DNA from: a virus
Strand: one strand, 5' to 3'
IMG/VR virus record: IMGVR_UViG_3300012936_006652
Location: 1 to 49,016 of that record
Length of the DNA: 49,016 nt
The stretch's first letter is position 1; each line of letters begins with the position of its first letter. Positions 20,201 through 29,265 of this stretch are shown piece after piece. Below the pieces are notes generated by a model. It saw only the letters and a program-made list of their open reading frames with translations, was not told where the DNA came from and did not search any database. The position numbers and the translations under genes are program-made.

Positions 20201-20716
20201 TCAGAAAATTTTGAAAGTCTTTATGATAACAGTATAGTTAATGCAGATTCTTTTCTATATAACACTAGATCTTTTGGTACTCCTATTTTTGAAATTAAAG
20301 ATAACTTAAGTTACTTTAATTCAGCAGAAAATCTAGAAAATAATCTAAAGAATTTTATGTATGGATTTAGCAAAAGAAAAGATCGATATCCAGTTGATAA
20401 ATTAGATGGATTTAAATATGGTGTTGAAAACGGAAGCAAAAAGTCTTTAAATTATTTCTATAGTAACAAAAGTTATGGCAATTTTTCTGATAAAGTGATG
20501 GGCTCTACGAATACTACTTTTGTTAAAAAAGGAAATGCTGGTGAAAATATAATATCGAGACCTGTAGAGAGAAGATTTGTTAATCAAAACTACAGGTTTA
20601 TTAGTGAAGATTCTGCTTTATATACTTATAATAAAGATATTTATTGTAGAAGTACTTATCCTTATATTGAAGATGAAACGAATGAACTTTCTCAATACTA
20701 TGTAAATGTTTCATAA
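14234..20716 (+). CDS. Giant virion structural protein (2160 aa), unknown
   Basis: The longest gene here, in one frame without interruption. The protein is Asn/Ser/Lys/Phe-rich and appears beta-rich, with no signal peptide, membrane segment or coiled coil. More ordered islands stand out: TYGFPWKATW, then LDMSNYISKDFLLEKIIIKG (about residues 543-580), FFILNERK near 630, YILKPEDRLVFG near 977-988 followed by LEITLVGRDFL, and LLVPLYFWETLEI near 1553-1566. From memory, similar islands recur in very large structural proteins of marine tailed phages, but I cannot name a function. Its place between baseplate and fibre genes argues for a tail fibre, tail-tip or baseplate-periphery protein. Its start overlaps the previous stop (TAATG), behind a good AGGAGAAGGA ribosome binding site. 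It is confidently a gene; the role is inferred. Confidence 0.7.
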   Translation: MPKILNKKSNLIKGNITDIVPVSNLRSLRITFSFSVEKEHDLIYKKSASLIQAFNNILNANKSISLNTLIFKHVHTFNAINYTETIYTRVSKSQFTKDFNEGFLLNTNGIFIIENRSNLNNFVLNQINNITVTGLLSTKYTQQEFDLKFQNFTFDAQGNAENFLYFEKLGAPKSVNSGTLTKSIKNILKENSSEIGTLPSSIITDGKKLQNYNDSFKEYNLFEFKENQTNSAQGIGLPVRKTYSNSESREDQLYITSDQNLLDKNNFNRSEYYFDDQFYVYGNSKVIHSPNSLGPVENLLFSNKNIDKKDLDSVIKQKRFNEEFTPYDESLYTLSSNSNDPLKIENNSFYNKTINRTNKKNYALSNEKQIKIILKVNKDNTNNGVDLHLLNTKFAHNNEDPSADIDGFSDSITNTTYMNFLNDTSFSISSHFMPTAYWDFANNEWNYLEGIKLNNSNYNSWKHILGYRNDLFQNSSLYRTDILKSFSKQSETIDALQENIDLRNIMHFAKPLLTTPGMRNDGSFLENNHGDIYNKNPIGQITDTYGFPWKATWQSQSDHQLDMSNYISKDFLLEKIIIKGKYTSKGEMPVKKGNYYSKYLDDQGLEFSNFNDPYTMKDDHNGVVSNNITFFILNERKNENFFENNINVSPIQSYSFFNFENQNNLSLQTVDGIKYTNQLNDRLYKREGEFSSYFGFNHDVANKHTISVDSFELQVDKLYNIDDFNKKNISNDFKYYDYIGGQIGSFNYSNFVKIKNSNQSSVGSLETIRKYSPENWNENNFNVNLTNQPFAEVERLFLFEKTTLLYNDPDVLIDSSLDKLDTSRSRDLVTYSNLLLVSKENNVSLDEKVFTNIDKKITLQSSQDNILNLNVSTPQSFVITSFCKNQNISDYTDESEYKIKSNLSLADPSDEGNNYYHASYNLEGKFLGEPNGLGISSDRIIDREVFALDKKYDSYKTKSGKYIQSNNESLSIVKSNYILKPEDRLVFGVSSNSNGQVMPTVFQLHDELEITLVGRDFLDNTQYKNNYSKSIRKPVIGDNYIDKSGHSVSQTKNSYFDNVWENIRNKSNNIEKKILLGNNSSKEFGTYSGVITLKEENNKNFIKDTVNPSLGFIYKNCYQKNEVKLYDFSNIRNSNIFTLNDLSYDYNDVISIVSSLINDNSLKIGISSTNKIVLTENFTSTELQGYDQNNAFINSLISDWHNTHHLNRFKNLLQQDENIVIDDYTRNYFEEDVQVYIDKDSFTCNSIPLQNLNLLQSLYSFNNEYSNIISTYSDQNQINVNDSNFKLFMDYEQRYKQSLKNFVLPKVTFNKYQHGIQIKNYENFYSKDRDLINNFILSNKNTSFYQNSNPVENVDFVVIQNPSQNSNIEGCSLQYLSLDDPSKTNLREYCSDIIFDSDKNNINENSQWHLVIQMQKDKFKYLISNLNEETKKKYLSSFSFSNRNTFPELHLFLNPINVLNNNNLNFEKVHKCARIHVKDSNITIPVTQIVKGETYRINSGPNSSITTQDSGYNFISEFGASSNIVGEEFTANRDGVEGVDTDIPTVNKLEDLYLLLVPLYFWETLEINDQYLQSKSFYSNIRQSLSDIHDTYPSWYAALNNGETVKDYDLYRCFLNDDDYPSYELGGKHFPPDLVKVVDLFKVPYTIQEFKDATFTRDDNVVLNFNFERNLLINENYDLEVSLANFSNNNSLNEKLVIDKKSNDIEKLRNNFEIVNKNTDFFIHEKYFENNRVLLDNRLDRIFSPDISDYQLNEKVYRSKIYKKSGSSFIETQYYLIYKINEAYIRSYTNSQLSFLNDDNNDSVNNDAPANSYYIIDLICFDSNNSTLRKDYINFENKMFNITRNDTIRIYENSLKDNYSLNQNQNNQSQKFNNVPYFDIDLSMKTIDLFLNKEVNSGEFIPGFKYKISVALNTDFVSEHSADDNNVDTEFIAQTEGTGNGKAICLESYTSNIIDFTYFKIQKNNTFSLRENATNKIIPLDLSENSTLTSENFESLYDNSIVNADSFLYNTRSFGTPIFEIKDNLSYFNSAENLENNLKNFMYGFSKRKDRYPVDKLDGFKYGVENGSKKSLNYFYSNKSYGNFSDKVMGSTNTTFVKKGNAGENIISRPVERRFVNQNYRFISEDSALYTYNKDIYCRSTYPYIEDETNELSQYYVNVS

Positions 20717-20730
20717 AAGAAAGAACTAAT

Positions 20731-21816
20731 ATGTCTGGAATTTTAGATAAAAAAAGCAGAATTATAGATTTTGCAATAACTGAAAATGGTCGTTTTCAAT
20801 TAGAAAATGGTGACATAAGATATAAATTTGCTACTATTAGTGATAAGTCTATAATTTATACAAAAGATCATGAATTATCAAAAAGTAAAAAATCAGATGT
20901 TTCAAAGTCAGAGTTTGATTATATACCTTTAGAAATATCTACTAAATTAAACGATGAAATTAATCCAGAATTTGATATAAGAGAGTACTTTTTATATGAT
21001 AACAACAAACTTAAAGATTTTAATTTTCAAGAAAACTCTGATTTTTTAAATCAAGTAGATAAATTTTTAACTAATTCAACATTAGGAAATAATTTAAAAA
21101 ACTTAAAATGCTTAACAACAAAAACTAGTTTAAATAGTAATAAAAGCTTAATCTTTAAAGACTCAGGCTTTTTAAATAATGATATAGACTTTAGTAATTC
21201 AAAAATAAACAAATATTTAACAGTAAAAAAAGAAATTATAAGCGAAAAAGAGCTTCCAGTTATTGCATTAGATAAAAGATTTTCTCATAAAACAAACTTT
21301 ATGTTTTTACCTCCAAAAAATGGTGAAGGAGAAAATCTCTATAAAGACAGCCAATACTCGAATATTAAAAATTTAGACAAAGATAATTCAGTTGGATTTT
21401 TATTTAGCAGTTATAATAAAAAAATAAAAAGTAAAAATATTTCAAATAGAAGCAAGCAAATTCTAGAGTTAATCAAAGATTTGCAAAAAGATAAAGAAGT
21501 ACATAAAAAAGTGTATGAGATTGAAGAATCTTCTGACATTTCAACGTTTATTTTTGAGCTTTTTGAAGTAGATAGTAATCTAAAAAAATTAAAAAAACTT
21601 CATTTTATAAAAGTTGGCGATTTTTATGATAAAAGTAATTACACAACTAAAAAAGTATATTTAATTGGTAAGATTTTTAATACAAGAGATAGTTCTAAAG
21701 ATTTAGATACAATTTTTACTTTTAATAACGGTAACATAAACTTGCAAAGCAAAAGTGTTTTTGCATTATCAGCATATTTTTCTTTTGTAAACTTATTTAC
21801 TTTAATAATAGAATAA
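20731..21816 (+). CDS. Virion protein with IIDxAxTExGR N-terminal module
   Basis: A 361-residue protein. Its first 45 residues contain SRIIDFAITENGRFQLENGD, then FATISDKSIIYTKD. The same pattern (IID-x-A-x-T-E-x-G-R-x-x-L with a following FA-x3-D) opens the protein encoded at 30934, so the two share an N-terminal module. The rest is Lys/Asn-rich with no recognisable motif except a beta-like stretch near 200-215 (NFMFLPPKNGEGENLY). The C-terminus is hydrophobic (FALSAYFSFVNLFTLIIE), possibly a buried strand-helix more than a membrane segment, as no charge boundary is present. It sits between two giant unknown genes, 14 and 9 bases away, and is presumably a tail or fibre component. The shared module is seen in sequence; its function is unknown. 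Confidence 0.6.
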   Translation: MSGILDKKSRIIDFAITENGRFQLENGDIRYKFATISDKSIIYTKDHELSKSKKSDVSKSEFDYIPLEISTKLNDEINPEFDIREYFLYDNNKLKDFNFQENSDFLNQVDKFLTNSTLGNNLKNLKCLTTKTSLNSNKSLIFKDSGFLNNDIDFSNSKINKYLTVKKEIISEKELPVIALDKRFSHKTNFMFLPPKNGEGENLYKDSQYSNIKNLDKDNSVGFLFSSYNKKIKSKNISNRSKQILELIKDLQKDKEVHKKVYEIEESSDISTFIFELFEVDSNLKKLKKLHFIKVGDFYDKSNYTTKKVYLIGKIFNTRDSSKDLDTIFTFNNGNINLQSKSVFALSAYFSFVNLFTLIIE

Positions 21817-21825
21817 GGGTAAAAA

Positions 21826-24822
21826 ATGTCATTAACTAATTCAGTAGTAAAAAATACAATAAAAAATATCTATAAGAATAAAATATTTAGCTTGACACCA
21901 GAAGGGCCTAAATCAGATCAGTTTTTATTTGTAATTCCTTTTTCTATTTCAAAAAGTCAGCATGATAATATAAGTCAGATACAGATTGTTTGTCAAAATA
22001 AAAATGCATTTAATAATAAATTTAAAAACTCTTTGTTTGATAAAACAAAAAATCTAAAAAAATATATTTCTAGTAGTTTTTCTGATAGGATTTTAGAAAA
22101 CGAATCAAGAAAAAGTATCTTTTTAGATTATAATACTTCAAATAGAAATAATGACTTATTTACAGAAAATTTTGTTTTTAAAAAAGAAGATTTCAATTCT
22201 AACTTAAACAGTCTTTTTACAAAAAATGATGAATTAAACAATGAAACTTATTTGCTTAGTTTAGGTAAAGCTTTTTCAAAAAGTATTTTTTCAAATAAAA
22301 TAAATGCAATAAGAATTGTACTTTTAGATAAAAATAATTCAATAATTGACAACTCTGATTTTTTGTTTGTTGATTTTGAATTTATTAAGAAAAAAAGAGC
22401 TGTTATTAATAAAAAGATTTTTTATCAAGAAATAACAAGAAATTTTGCAAATAATTCTACAATTCATTTTAGAAACGAAGCTTTTTTTGTAAAGCCTGGG
22501 AGTATCTTAGACACAAATAACTTTAGTAGACTAGATATTAACGTTAGTTATATGTCTGGAGATAATGTTTATACAATATCAAAATCAATAACTAATTTAG
22601 ACATTTTTGAATATAAATTTAATAATTCAAATTTAAAAGCTTTTTTAAGCAATATTTCTTACGACTTTTTAACTAATAAAAATAAATTTGATTTTGAAAT
22701 ACAGTATGAGATTTTTTACAAAGATAATGATAATTTTAATAAAAACAATAGCTTGTTTTTGTCAAAAAGTCTAAGTTTTTTAAAAACTGATGGCCTATTG
22801 TTGAACATTTTTAACTTTACAAAAAATCTCATTATAGGAAAAATAAAAAGAGAACTTGCATTTAACTTAAGCTCTGAAATCATTAATGGTAAAATCCAGT
22901 CAATTTTAAAAATTAACAGTCTAGACAACAAAGAAATATTAAATTTTGTAAAAATTAATAAAATTTTTAAAAACAATAAACTTATAAACTTTTATTATAA
23001 AAATCAAAACTTTTCTTTAGAAAATAAAGTTAATTATATAGGAAAGTCTATTACGCAACTATTTGGTCAACAAAATCAATTAAACTTTTGGATAAATAAG
23101 ACTTCTAGAAAGACTTTTTTTAAAATTGACTTTGAAATTAATGAAGTTAATTTTACAATAAACTTTAAAGATAAAGAAGTTATCTCAAAAGAAACATATG
23201 AAAGTTTAATTAACCAAGCAAATATACTATTTAAAAAAAATATGCAATCAAGTAACATTAAGCTAAATGTAGACTTAGATGAACAAAATAGGAGTATTTT
23301 TTCTTACGATAACTTTTCATTAATTAATGTTGAAGAGTTTAACGACATTGCTTTGAATTTTGGTTATATAGATTCAAACTCTCAAGGAGATATTCAGGCT
23401 TTTTTGGAAAACTGTATTGTTAAAATTGAAAATTCAACAAAATTAAACATTACAGAAAGTGAAGTATATAAAACAAACTATTTCTTTTTAAAATCTTTAT
23501 TTGAAACAAGTAGTATAAATCAAGATCTTATTAATATTAGAAGAAACTTTATTGTTGATTATATTCAAACAAATGACTACTTTCATCTCACAAATACAAG
23601 AAAAAACATAAACAATTCAAAAATATTAGATTTCTTTCTTGAAAAAAATAATAGCAATTCTTATAAAAAACTTTTAAATATAAGTAATCTTAAGATTGAA
23701 AATGAGTTAATATTTAAAATTCTCCCAGTACCTTTTATAATAGCTACTAACAAAGGAAAAGGTTTTGATAGCTTAAATAATCCTATTAACGAAAGCTTTA
23801 ATAATCAAATATCAGAGGACGAAAGAAATATACTTTCTCTTGAGCTTATAAACTATTTTTATAGTGGAAATAGTAATTTAAATTGGGATAAATTTAATAA
23901 ATTTTTAACTACTTTTTTTGATGCTAATTTGTCTTCAAACTCTGTAAATTATTCTGAACTGTTTAATGAGTTGTATTCTTTAAACGTTGAAGAAAATTCA
24001 ATATATAAAGTGAAAGAAAAATACGATACAGATACTATATTAGAATATATTAATATTGATAGACAAATAACAGAGTTACATGTTTTGACAAATAGCTTCG
24101 AAGAAAACATATATAGCAAATATTTTAATTTTGATAATGAGAATAACGAGTTTTTCTTTAAAGAATTTCCTTTAACAACAAAGTTTGAGGAAATAACATA
24201 TAACAGTAATTTACAGAAAAGTTTTTTTAAAAATTTAGTTATTTTAAATGATATAAACAAAGAATTCAAAATTGATATTTCTTTTCTACAAGGGCTTTAC
24301 TTAGACTCTAGAATATCTGAAATATCACCAAAAATAAGAATGAGTCTTTTCTTTTTAATGACTAACAAAGAAAGACAAATAAACGTACAAACAGAAAACA
24401 CAGAATATTCAGTTGAAAATATTGCAGGTGATCAATATATAACTTACAATAAGGACTATTTTACTAATGAAAATAGATCAAGTAATTTTTCTGATTTTAA
24501 TAGTTGCGTTGATAGTGCAATTATAAGTGTTAATATAGATGACTTTGAAGTTATTATTGATGCTGATAGTTTATCGCTTGATTTAAATAATTTACAAATT
24601 AGTCAGTATAATGCTTTCTTTGAATTCTGTAGATCTGCAAATGTGGATATTTTAGATAGAATTCTATTAAGAACAAGTATAAGTTTTTCAATACTAGACG
24701 ATCAAAATAACGAAGACTTTATAACAGCAGTTTTCAATAATAATATAAGTAGTATAAACTTAAATGATCAAGTCACATCCATAAATAACATTGAAAAATT
24801 GTCTTCTATAATAGTTACTTAA
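21826..24822 (+). CDS. Large virion structural protein (998 aa), unknown
   Basis: A 998-residue protein, rich in Asn, Lys, Phe, Ile and Ser. The N-terminus (about 20-55) contains SLTPEGPKSDQFLFVIPFSI followed by a strand-like part. Other moderately ordered parts are RRNFIVDYIQTNDYFHLTNT near 575 and ILPVPFIIATNKGKGFD near 630. I see no catalytic motif, signal peptide or coiled coil. It starts 9 bases after the preceding stop behind AAGGG and ends 15 bases before the next giant gene, consistent with one late operon. It is most likely a tail-fibre or baseplate-periphery component by position only. It is confidently coding: there is an uninterrupted frame of 3 kb, normal spacing and codon use like its neighbours. 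Confidence 0.6.
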   Translation: MSLTNSVVKNTIKNIYKNKIFSLTPEGPKSDQFLFVIPFSISKSQHDNISQIQIVCQNKNAFNNKFKNSLFDKTKNLKKYISSSFSDRILENESRKSIFLDYNTSNRNNDLFTENFVFKKEDFNSNLNSLFTKNDELNNETYLLSLGKAFSKSIFSNKINAIRIVLLDKNNSIIDNSDFLFVDFEFIKKKRAVINKKIFYQEITRNFANNSTIHFRNEAFFVKPGSILDTNNFSRLDINVSYMSGDNVYTISKSITNLDIFEYKFNNSNLKAFLSNISYDFLTNKNKFDFEIQYEIFYKDNDNFNKNNSLFLSKSLSFLKTDGLLLNIFNFTKNLIIGKIKRELAFNLSSEIINGKIQSILKINSLDNKEILNFVKINKIFKNNKLINFYYKNQNFSLENKVNYIGKSITQLFGQQNQLNFWINKTSRKTFFKIDFEINEVNFTINFKDKEVISKETYESLINQANILFKKNMQSSNIKLNVDLDEQNRSIFSYDNFSLINVEEFNDIALNFGYIDSNSQGDIQAFLENCIVKIENSTKLNITESEVYKTNYFFLKSLFETSSINQDLINIRRNFIVDYIQTNDYFHLTNTRKNINNSKILDFFLEKNNSNSYKKLLNISNLKIENELIFKILPVPFIIATNKGKGFDSLNNPINESFNNQISEDERNILSLELINYFYSGNSNLNWDKFNKFLTTFFDANLSSNSVNYSELFNELYSLNVEENSIYKVKEKYDTDTILEYINIDRQITELHVLTNSFEENIYSKYFNFDNENNEFFFKEFPLTTKFEEITYNSNLQKSFFKNLVILNDINKEFKIDISFLQGLYLDSRISEISPKIRMSLFFLMTNKERQINVQTENTEYSVENIAGDQYITYNKDYFTNENRSSNFSDFNSCVDSAIISVNIDDFEVIIDADSLSLDLNNLQISQYNAFFEFCRSANVDILDRILLRTSISFSILDDQNNEDFITAVFNNNISSINLNDQVTSINNIEKLSSIIVT

Positions 24823-24837
24823 AAAGGTTAATATTTA

Positions 24838-27800
24838 ATGTCTAGCAATTTTACAATAAAAGAAACAGATAAAATAAGCATTGATAATTTTTTGTCTGGA
24901 GTATATAAGAATAAAGATACAAAAAATAATTTAGACTTTTTGTTCGCTATAGAAAATAATAGTACTTTTTCAATCGATAATAAGACAATTCAAGATTTAT
25001 TTGACTATAAAAAAGAAATAATAGAAAATAAATTTAATAACATTGAAAACAAAACTAACATGATTTTTAATATTAATGATAATGACGTTTTCTTTCATGA
25101 TAAGTTTATTAAAAGATTTGATGATATTAACAATATTGTTACAAAAATTAAAACAGCAATAACAGAAAAAACATCTAACATTAAATTAAATAGTTTTGAA
25201 AAACATTTAAAAGATGCATATGTTAATAATTCACCTAGCGTTTATTTTGGAAAAGTTTGTGACTATTTTAAAGAAAATCTTTTGCAACAAAGCAATAGAA
25301 AAGAAATATTTCAAGAATCTTTTTTCTTAAGAGAAATCAATAGATCTAGCTTTAGTGTAAATATTGATGAAAACTACTTGCAACAAAATTTAATTGTACT
25401 AAATCAAGATAATTCTTTAGAGTTTTTAAAGCCTATAAAAACAACTTCAAATGATATTGTAATTCAAAGCTTTATTAATTTATCTAGAAGCTTATATACA
25501 CTATCAACAAATTGCTTTAATAATAATTATAATAGCAGTAATTTTCAATATATTGATTATGATCAAGTTTCTCTTAAAAACTTAATATCTGAAGTTGATA
25601 ATTTCAATATCTTTGATTACATTAATGAAAGCAATAAAAAGTTAAATTATAACATTATACTAAAAGAAAACAAACTAAAAAGTTATAAGTCTCAAATTGT
25701 TATTGAAGATAATTTTACTAATAATTCTTATATTTTAGACGAAAACATTACAAAATATCATTATTTACCTAATGAATATAAAAATTATATAAATTCGCTA
25801 ATTTTAAATAACTATATTATAAGAATTGATGATATAGAAATTTTAAAAGACAATATTCCTTCAATACTTGACGTACAATATAGCTTAGAAACTAATCAAT
25901 TAAATAAAGCTTTTTATGACAATATTTTTAATATTAATATTAGAAACTTAAATCAAAACAACTTGTTAGATATTAAAAACTTTATTGTCAATAATGATGA
26001 AGGATTATCAGCCTTGACATCAAGTAATGAAAAATTAAAGTTTAATATTAATAATATAAATAAAGAAAGACTTTATATAAACAAAAAACCTCTTATTGAC
26101 ATGAGAATAGAATCTTCTGGTCTTAATATTACAAATAGAGAATTTTCTATAAATAAAGACTTCTCTATTGACAATGAAATAAAGTTAAATGAGTTAGAAT
26201 ATAAATTTAAAATAGATGACTTTATTAAAAGCTTAAAAAGAGATTATCTGGTTGAATATGATTCTGACATTGATTTGTTTAATGAAATAATAAGTAATAT
26301 AAAAAAATCAGATTTGTCAAATATTTTTGTATCTTATTGCAAAGATAACGAAGATAGCTTGTCTATTATTGATGAAGAAAGTCAAATTTTTAATTTAATG
26401 TTTACTCAAGATGAAGAAGATGAAGATATTATCTATAGTCACTCTGATCTTATAACAAACCATAAAATAAATAAGGTTTTATTCTTAGGCCTAGATAAAC
26501 TAAACAATTCAGTAAATGAAGTAAATCAAGATAGAGAAGACTTTGTAGATAACTTTAAACAAATATTATCTTATTATTACCCAAAAAATGAAATATTTTC
26601 ATCTTCTACTTTTTTTCATAGCATTTTAGATTCAATATGTAAAGAAGCTGAAATTTCTAATTTTCAAGACTATGAAGAATATAGTTTATCACAGGCAATT
26701 TATTTAAATTACTTTAATGAAAAAAGCAGTAAAAAAGAAATAAAAGATATTGTAGCAAAAAGATTTTTAAAATCTGCAATATATGATGATACAATATTCT
26801 CTGGGAGTATTGAAAATTCTAAAATGTCTGATTTTGAATATGACATAGATTCTATTTTTATTGATGATTTCGATAATACATCACAAAGTAATATGTCAGA
26901 TTATCTAAATCAAATACTTGATTCTTCTCAAAACTTAAAAAAAATAAAAAACGATATTTTTTCTTCTAAAAATATTGACAATCTAAACAAATATAAAGAA
27001 CTATTCAGAATAAGTGATATTAGTTTAGATAATGTATTTTTCCTGGAAGATAATCCAGTTGCACTAACTGGTATTATGTGCTGTACTCATATTCCTTTCC
27101 ATTCTTTTATTTATAACTTTATAGTAACAAATGATATGAGTAGTTCTCTAGATATTTCTTTAGAAAGAGAAATAAAAAACAAAATAGATGAAAATATAGT
27201 TTTTGGTGACTTTAACGAAGAAACAGGTGAAAGAGAAATAATAGAGACTAAATATACTATAAATAAAAGTAGTATTGATGTAACAAATACAAAAAAGATA
27301 AAAGTAAAATTTACTCCAAAATTAAATAGAGAAGTTTTAGATAGAGAAAGTATTTCTGAAAATAGAGTTTATTCATATTCAATAATTGAAGACTATTTCA
27401 CAGAATCTTGTGATAAAAAAGATATGTCGTTCAACTTTATTATAAATATTGTCAAAAAAATAACAAGACTTTTAGATAAAAACTATGAAAGTAATTTTTT
27501 TAATTCTGAAAGTGAAGTAGATGACTATATTTCAAGTAAAAGTAATGTTTTAGAAAAAATCATAGAGTTTTTGGAAATATATAGTAAAATTTATATCTTA
27601 TATTTTAATAGAATACAAAGATTAAATACAATTAAAATTTTTAATTGGTTGCCTGATAGAATTACAAAAAGTGTTCTAGATGATAATTTTCCTAAGAGAG
27701 GAAAATCAGCAAAGCATAAAAATATATTTAAAAGCTTCAAGTATCTATTAAATTCTAATGTTGAAGATATTGACATTACAACTAAAGATCAAAACATTAG

Positions 27801-29265
27801 TGTAATAACTGATATAAAAAGACTTGTTAATAACTTCAAACAAGATAGTAAATCTTTTCTAAATAGCGACTTCCAAATTAGTACAACAGAAAATGAATGG
27901 AATTCTAAAAAAATAGATATTTTTAACAATATACTTTCAAGCTTATACAAATCAGACTATTTTCAAGCAATAAATTTTGACATCGTAAATGGTTATATAG
28001 AACATCAAAATTATATTTTAAATCTTGATACAAATGACATTACAAGTAGTAGGTCTTTTACAGACTTAAAAGTGTACTTAAGTGAAGAAAAAGCAAATGA
28101 AATAGAAAATAACTTTTACAATATTTTTTATGTTAATAGTTTAAGTAAGTCATTATTTAAAGATTCATATTTGAACTTCAAGTATGAAAATTATATTAAA
28201 GAAAATACATCACAAAACATTACAAACTTTTATAAAAAAAGTGACTTATTTTCTATAAAGAAGCAAAAAGAAATTTTATCTTTAAATGAATTAAATTTAA
28301 GTATTGATGAAAACAATCTATCTAAGGAAGCTTTTGGTAATAGTAAAAAAGAATTTATAAACTCTAATTTTTATAATATAGGAATAAAAAAAGACTATTT
28401 AGACTTTTCTAGCAGTGAATCAATTATTAAAATTACAGTAAAATTAATTGATAATTTTAATTTAAATCATTATTATATTCCAAAAGTATATCTATTTTCA
28501 CCTTTATTTACAAGTGTAAACACAATATTTTCAGAAGATTACAATATATCAAATGATAAAATAATTGGATTTTTTAATCTAGATAAAAATATTGATCAAA
28601 GATTAGAGTTTTTAAATTATAACAATTTATTGCAAGATCAAAACAAATTAATTAATATCATTGCAAACAAACTTAACTTAAGCTTGTTAAACGCAAAAGA
28701 AATATTCAAGTATTTAGTATATTGTCACGTTTGTTCTAATTACTCTAAATCTTTTACAAGAAATATATATGACATTAAGTCAGCAGAAAAAAACAATATG
28801 TCTTTAATAGAAAAAGAAACATATTCAAAAATAACTGAAATTAGTGATGTAGAATTTTTTAATATTTTTGATTGTAAAAAGGAAGATATTAAAAAAGAAA
28901 TAAAAGAATTTGATAATGGAATAGCTTTACCAAGTGTACATAAGTCTTATGAATACAATACTTATTTCTTTAAAACTTTAGGATACATTGATAATATTGG
29001 CAAACTAAAAAATATTAATCAAGTATTAGAAGAAAATTATTATGATACTTATATGATCCCAATTAATTTTGATAGTTATTACTACATAGATATAATGAAC
29101 AATTCAAATGATTCTAATTTTATAAATTATGAAACTAATGACTTTCAAAAAATAATTAATCTAATATGTGGTGTTGATAAAGATTTTATAAGCAGTAATA
29201 ATTTAAGAAAAACTCTTAATATAAAAAACAACTTTAGTGTTGTTTTAGAAACTGAGATTATATAA
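24838..29265 (+). CDS. Large virion structural protein (1475 aa), unknown
   Basis: A 1475-residue protein, dominated by Asn, Asp, Lys, Ile and Ser with many helical stretches. Most of it has no recognisable motif. One island around residues 735-765 is different: VFFLEDNPVALTGIMCCTHI, then PFHSFIYNFIV. It contains paired Cys, two His and several aromatics in an otherwise Cys-poor protein and could be a conserved core. A basic helical part near 925-970 (IYILYFNRIQRLNTIKIFNW) precedes another low-complexity part. There is no enzyme signature. The stop overlaps the next start by one base (TAATG), so translation is coupled to the FN3 protein. By position it belongs with the tail/fibre proteins; the function is unknown. 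Confidence 0.6.
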   Translation: MSSNFTIKETDKISIDNFLSGVYKNKDTKNNLDFLFAIENNSTFSIDNKTIQDLFDYKKEIIENKFNNIENKTNMIFNINDNDVFFHDKFIKRFDDINNIVTKIKTAITEKTSNIKLNSFEKHLKDAYVNNSPSVYFGKVCDYFKENLLQQSNRKEIFQESFFLREINRSSFSVNIDENYLQQNLIVLNQDNSLEFLKPIKTTSNDIVIQSFINLSRSLYTLSTNCFNNNYNSSNFQYIDYDQVSLKNLISEVDNFNIFDYINESNKKLNYNIILKENKLKSYKSQIVIEDNFTNNSYILDENITKYHYLPNEYKNYINSLILNNYIIRIDDIEILKDNIPSILDVQYSLETNQLNKAFYDNIFNINIRNLNQNNLLDIKNFIVNNDEGLSALTSSNEKLKFNINNINKERLYINKKPLIDMRIESSGLNITNREFSINKDFSIDNEIKLNELEYKFKIDDFIKSLKRDYLVEYDSDIDLFNEIISNIKKSDLSNIFVSYCKDNEDSLSIIDEESQIFNLMFTQDEEDEDIIYSHSDLITNHKINKVLFLGLDKLNNSVNEVNQDREDFVDNFKQILSYYYPKNEIFSSSTFFHSILDSICKEAEISNFQDYEEYSLSQAIYLNYFNEKSSKKEIKDIVAKRFLKSAIYDDTIFSGSIENSKMSDFEYDIDSIFIDDFDNTSQSNMSDYLNQILDSSQNLKKIKNDIFSSKNIDNLNKYKELFRISDISLDNVFFLEDNPVALTGIMCCTHIPFHSFIYNFIVTNDMSSSLDISLEREIKNKIDENIVFGDFNEETGEREIIETKYTINKSSIDVTNTKKIKVKFTPKLNREVLDRESISENRVYSYSIIEDYFTESCDKKDMSFNFIINIVKKITRLLDKNYESNFFNSESEVDDYISSKSNVLEKIIEFLEIYSKIYILYFNRIQRLNTIKIFNWLPDRITKSVLDDNFPKRGKSAKHKNIFKSFKYLLNSNVEDIDITTKDQNISVITDIKRLVNNFKQDSKSFLNSDFQISTTENEWNSKKIDIFNNILSSLYKSDYFQAINFDIVNGYIEHQNYILNLDTNDITSSRSFTDLKVYLSEEKANEIENNFYNIFYVNSLSKSLFKDSYLNFKYENYIKENTSQNITNFYKKSDLFSIKKQKEILSLNELNLSIDENNLSKEAFGNSKKEFINSNFYNIGIKKDYLDFSSSESIIKITVKLIDNFNLNHYYIPKVYLFSPLFTSVNTIFSEDYNISNDKIIGFFNLDKNIDQRLEFLNYNNLLQDQNKLINIIANKLNLSLLNAKEIFKYLVYCHVCSNYSKSFTRNIYDIKSAEKNNMSLIEKETYSKITEISDVEFFNIFDCKKEDIKKEIKEFDNGIALPSVHKSYEYNTYFFKTLGYIDNIGKLKNINQVLEENYYDTYMIPINFDSYYYIDIMNNSNDSNFINYETNDFQKIINLICGVDKDFISSNNLRKTLNIKNNFSVVLETEII

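Noticed and set aside
23949-24269. 106-codon open frame on the - strand
   Set aside because: Phe/Leu/Ser-rich antisense shadow of the 998-codon gene.
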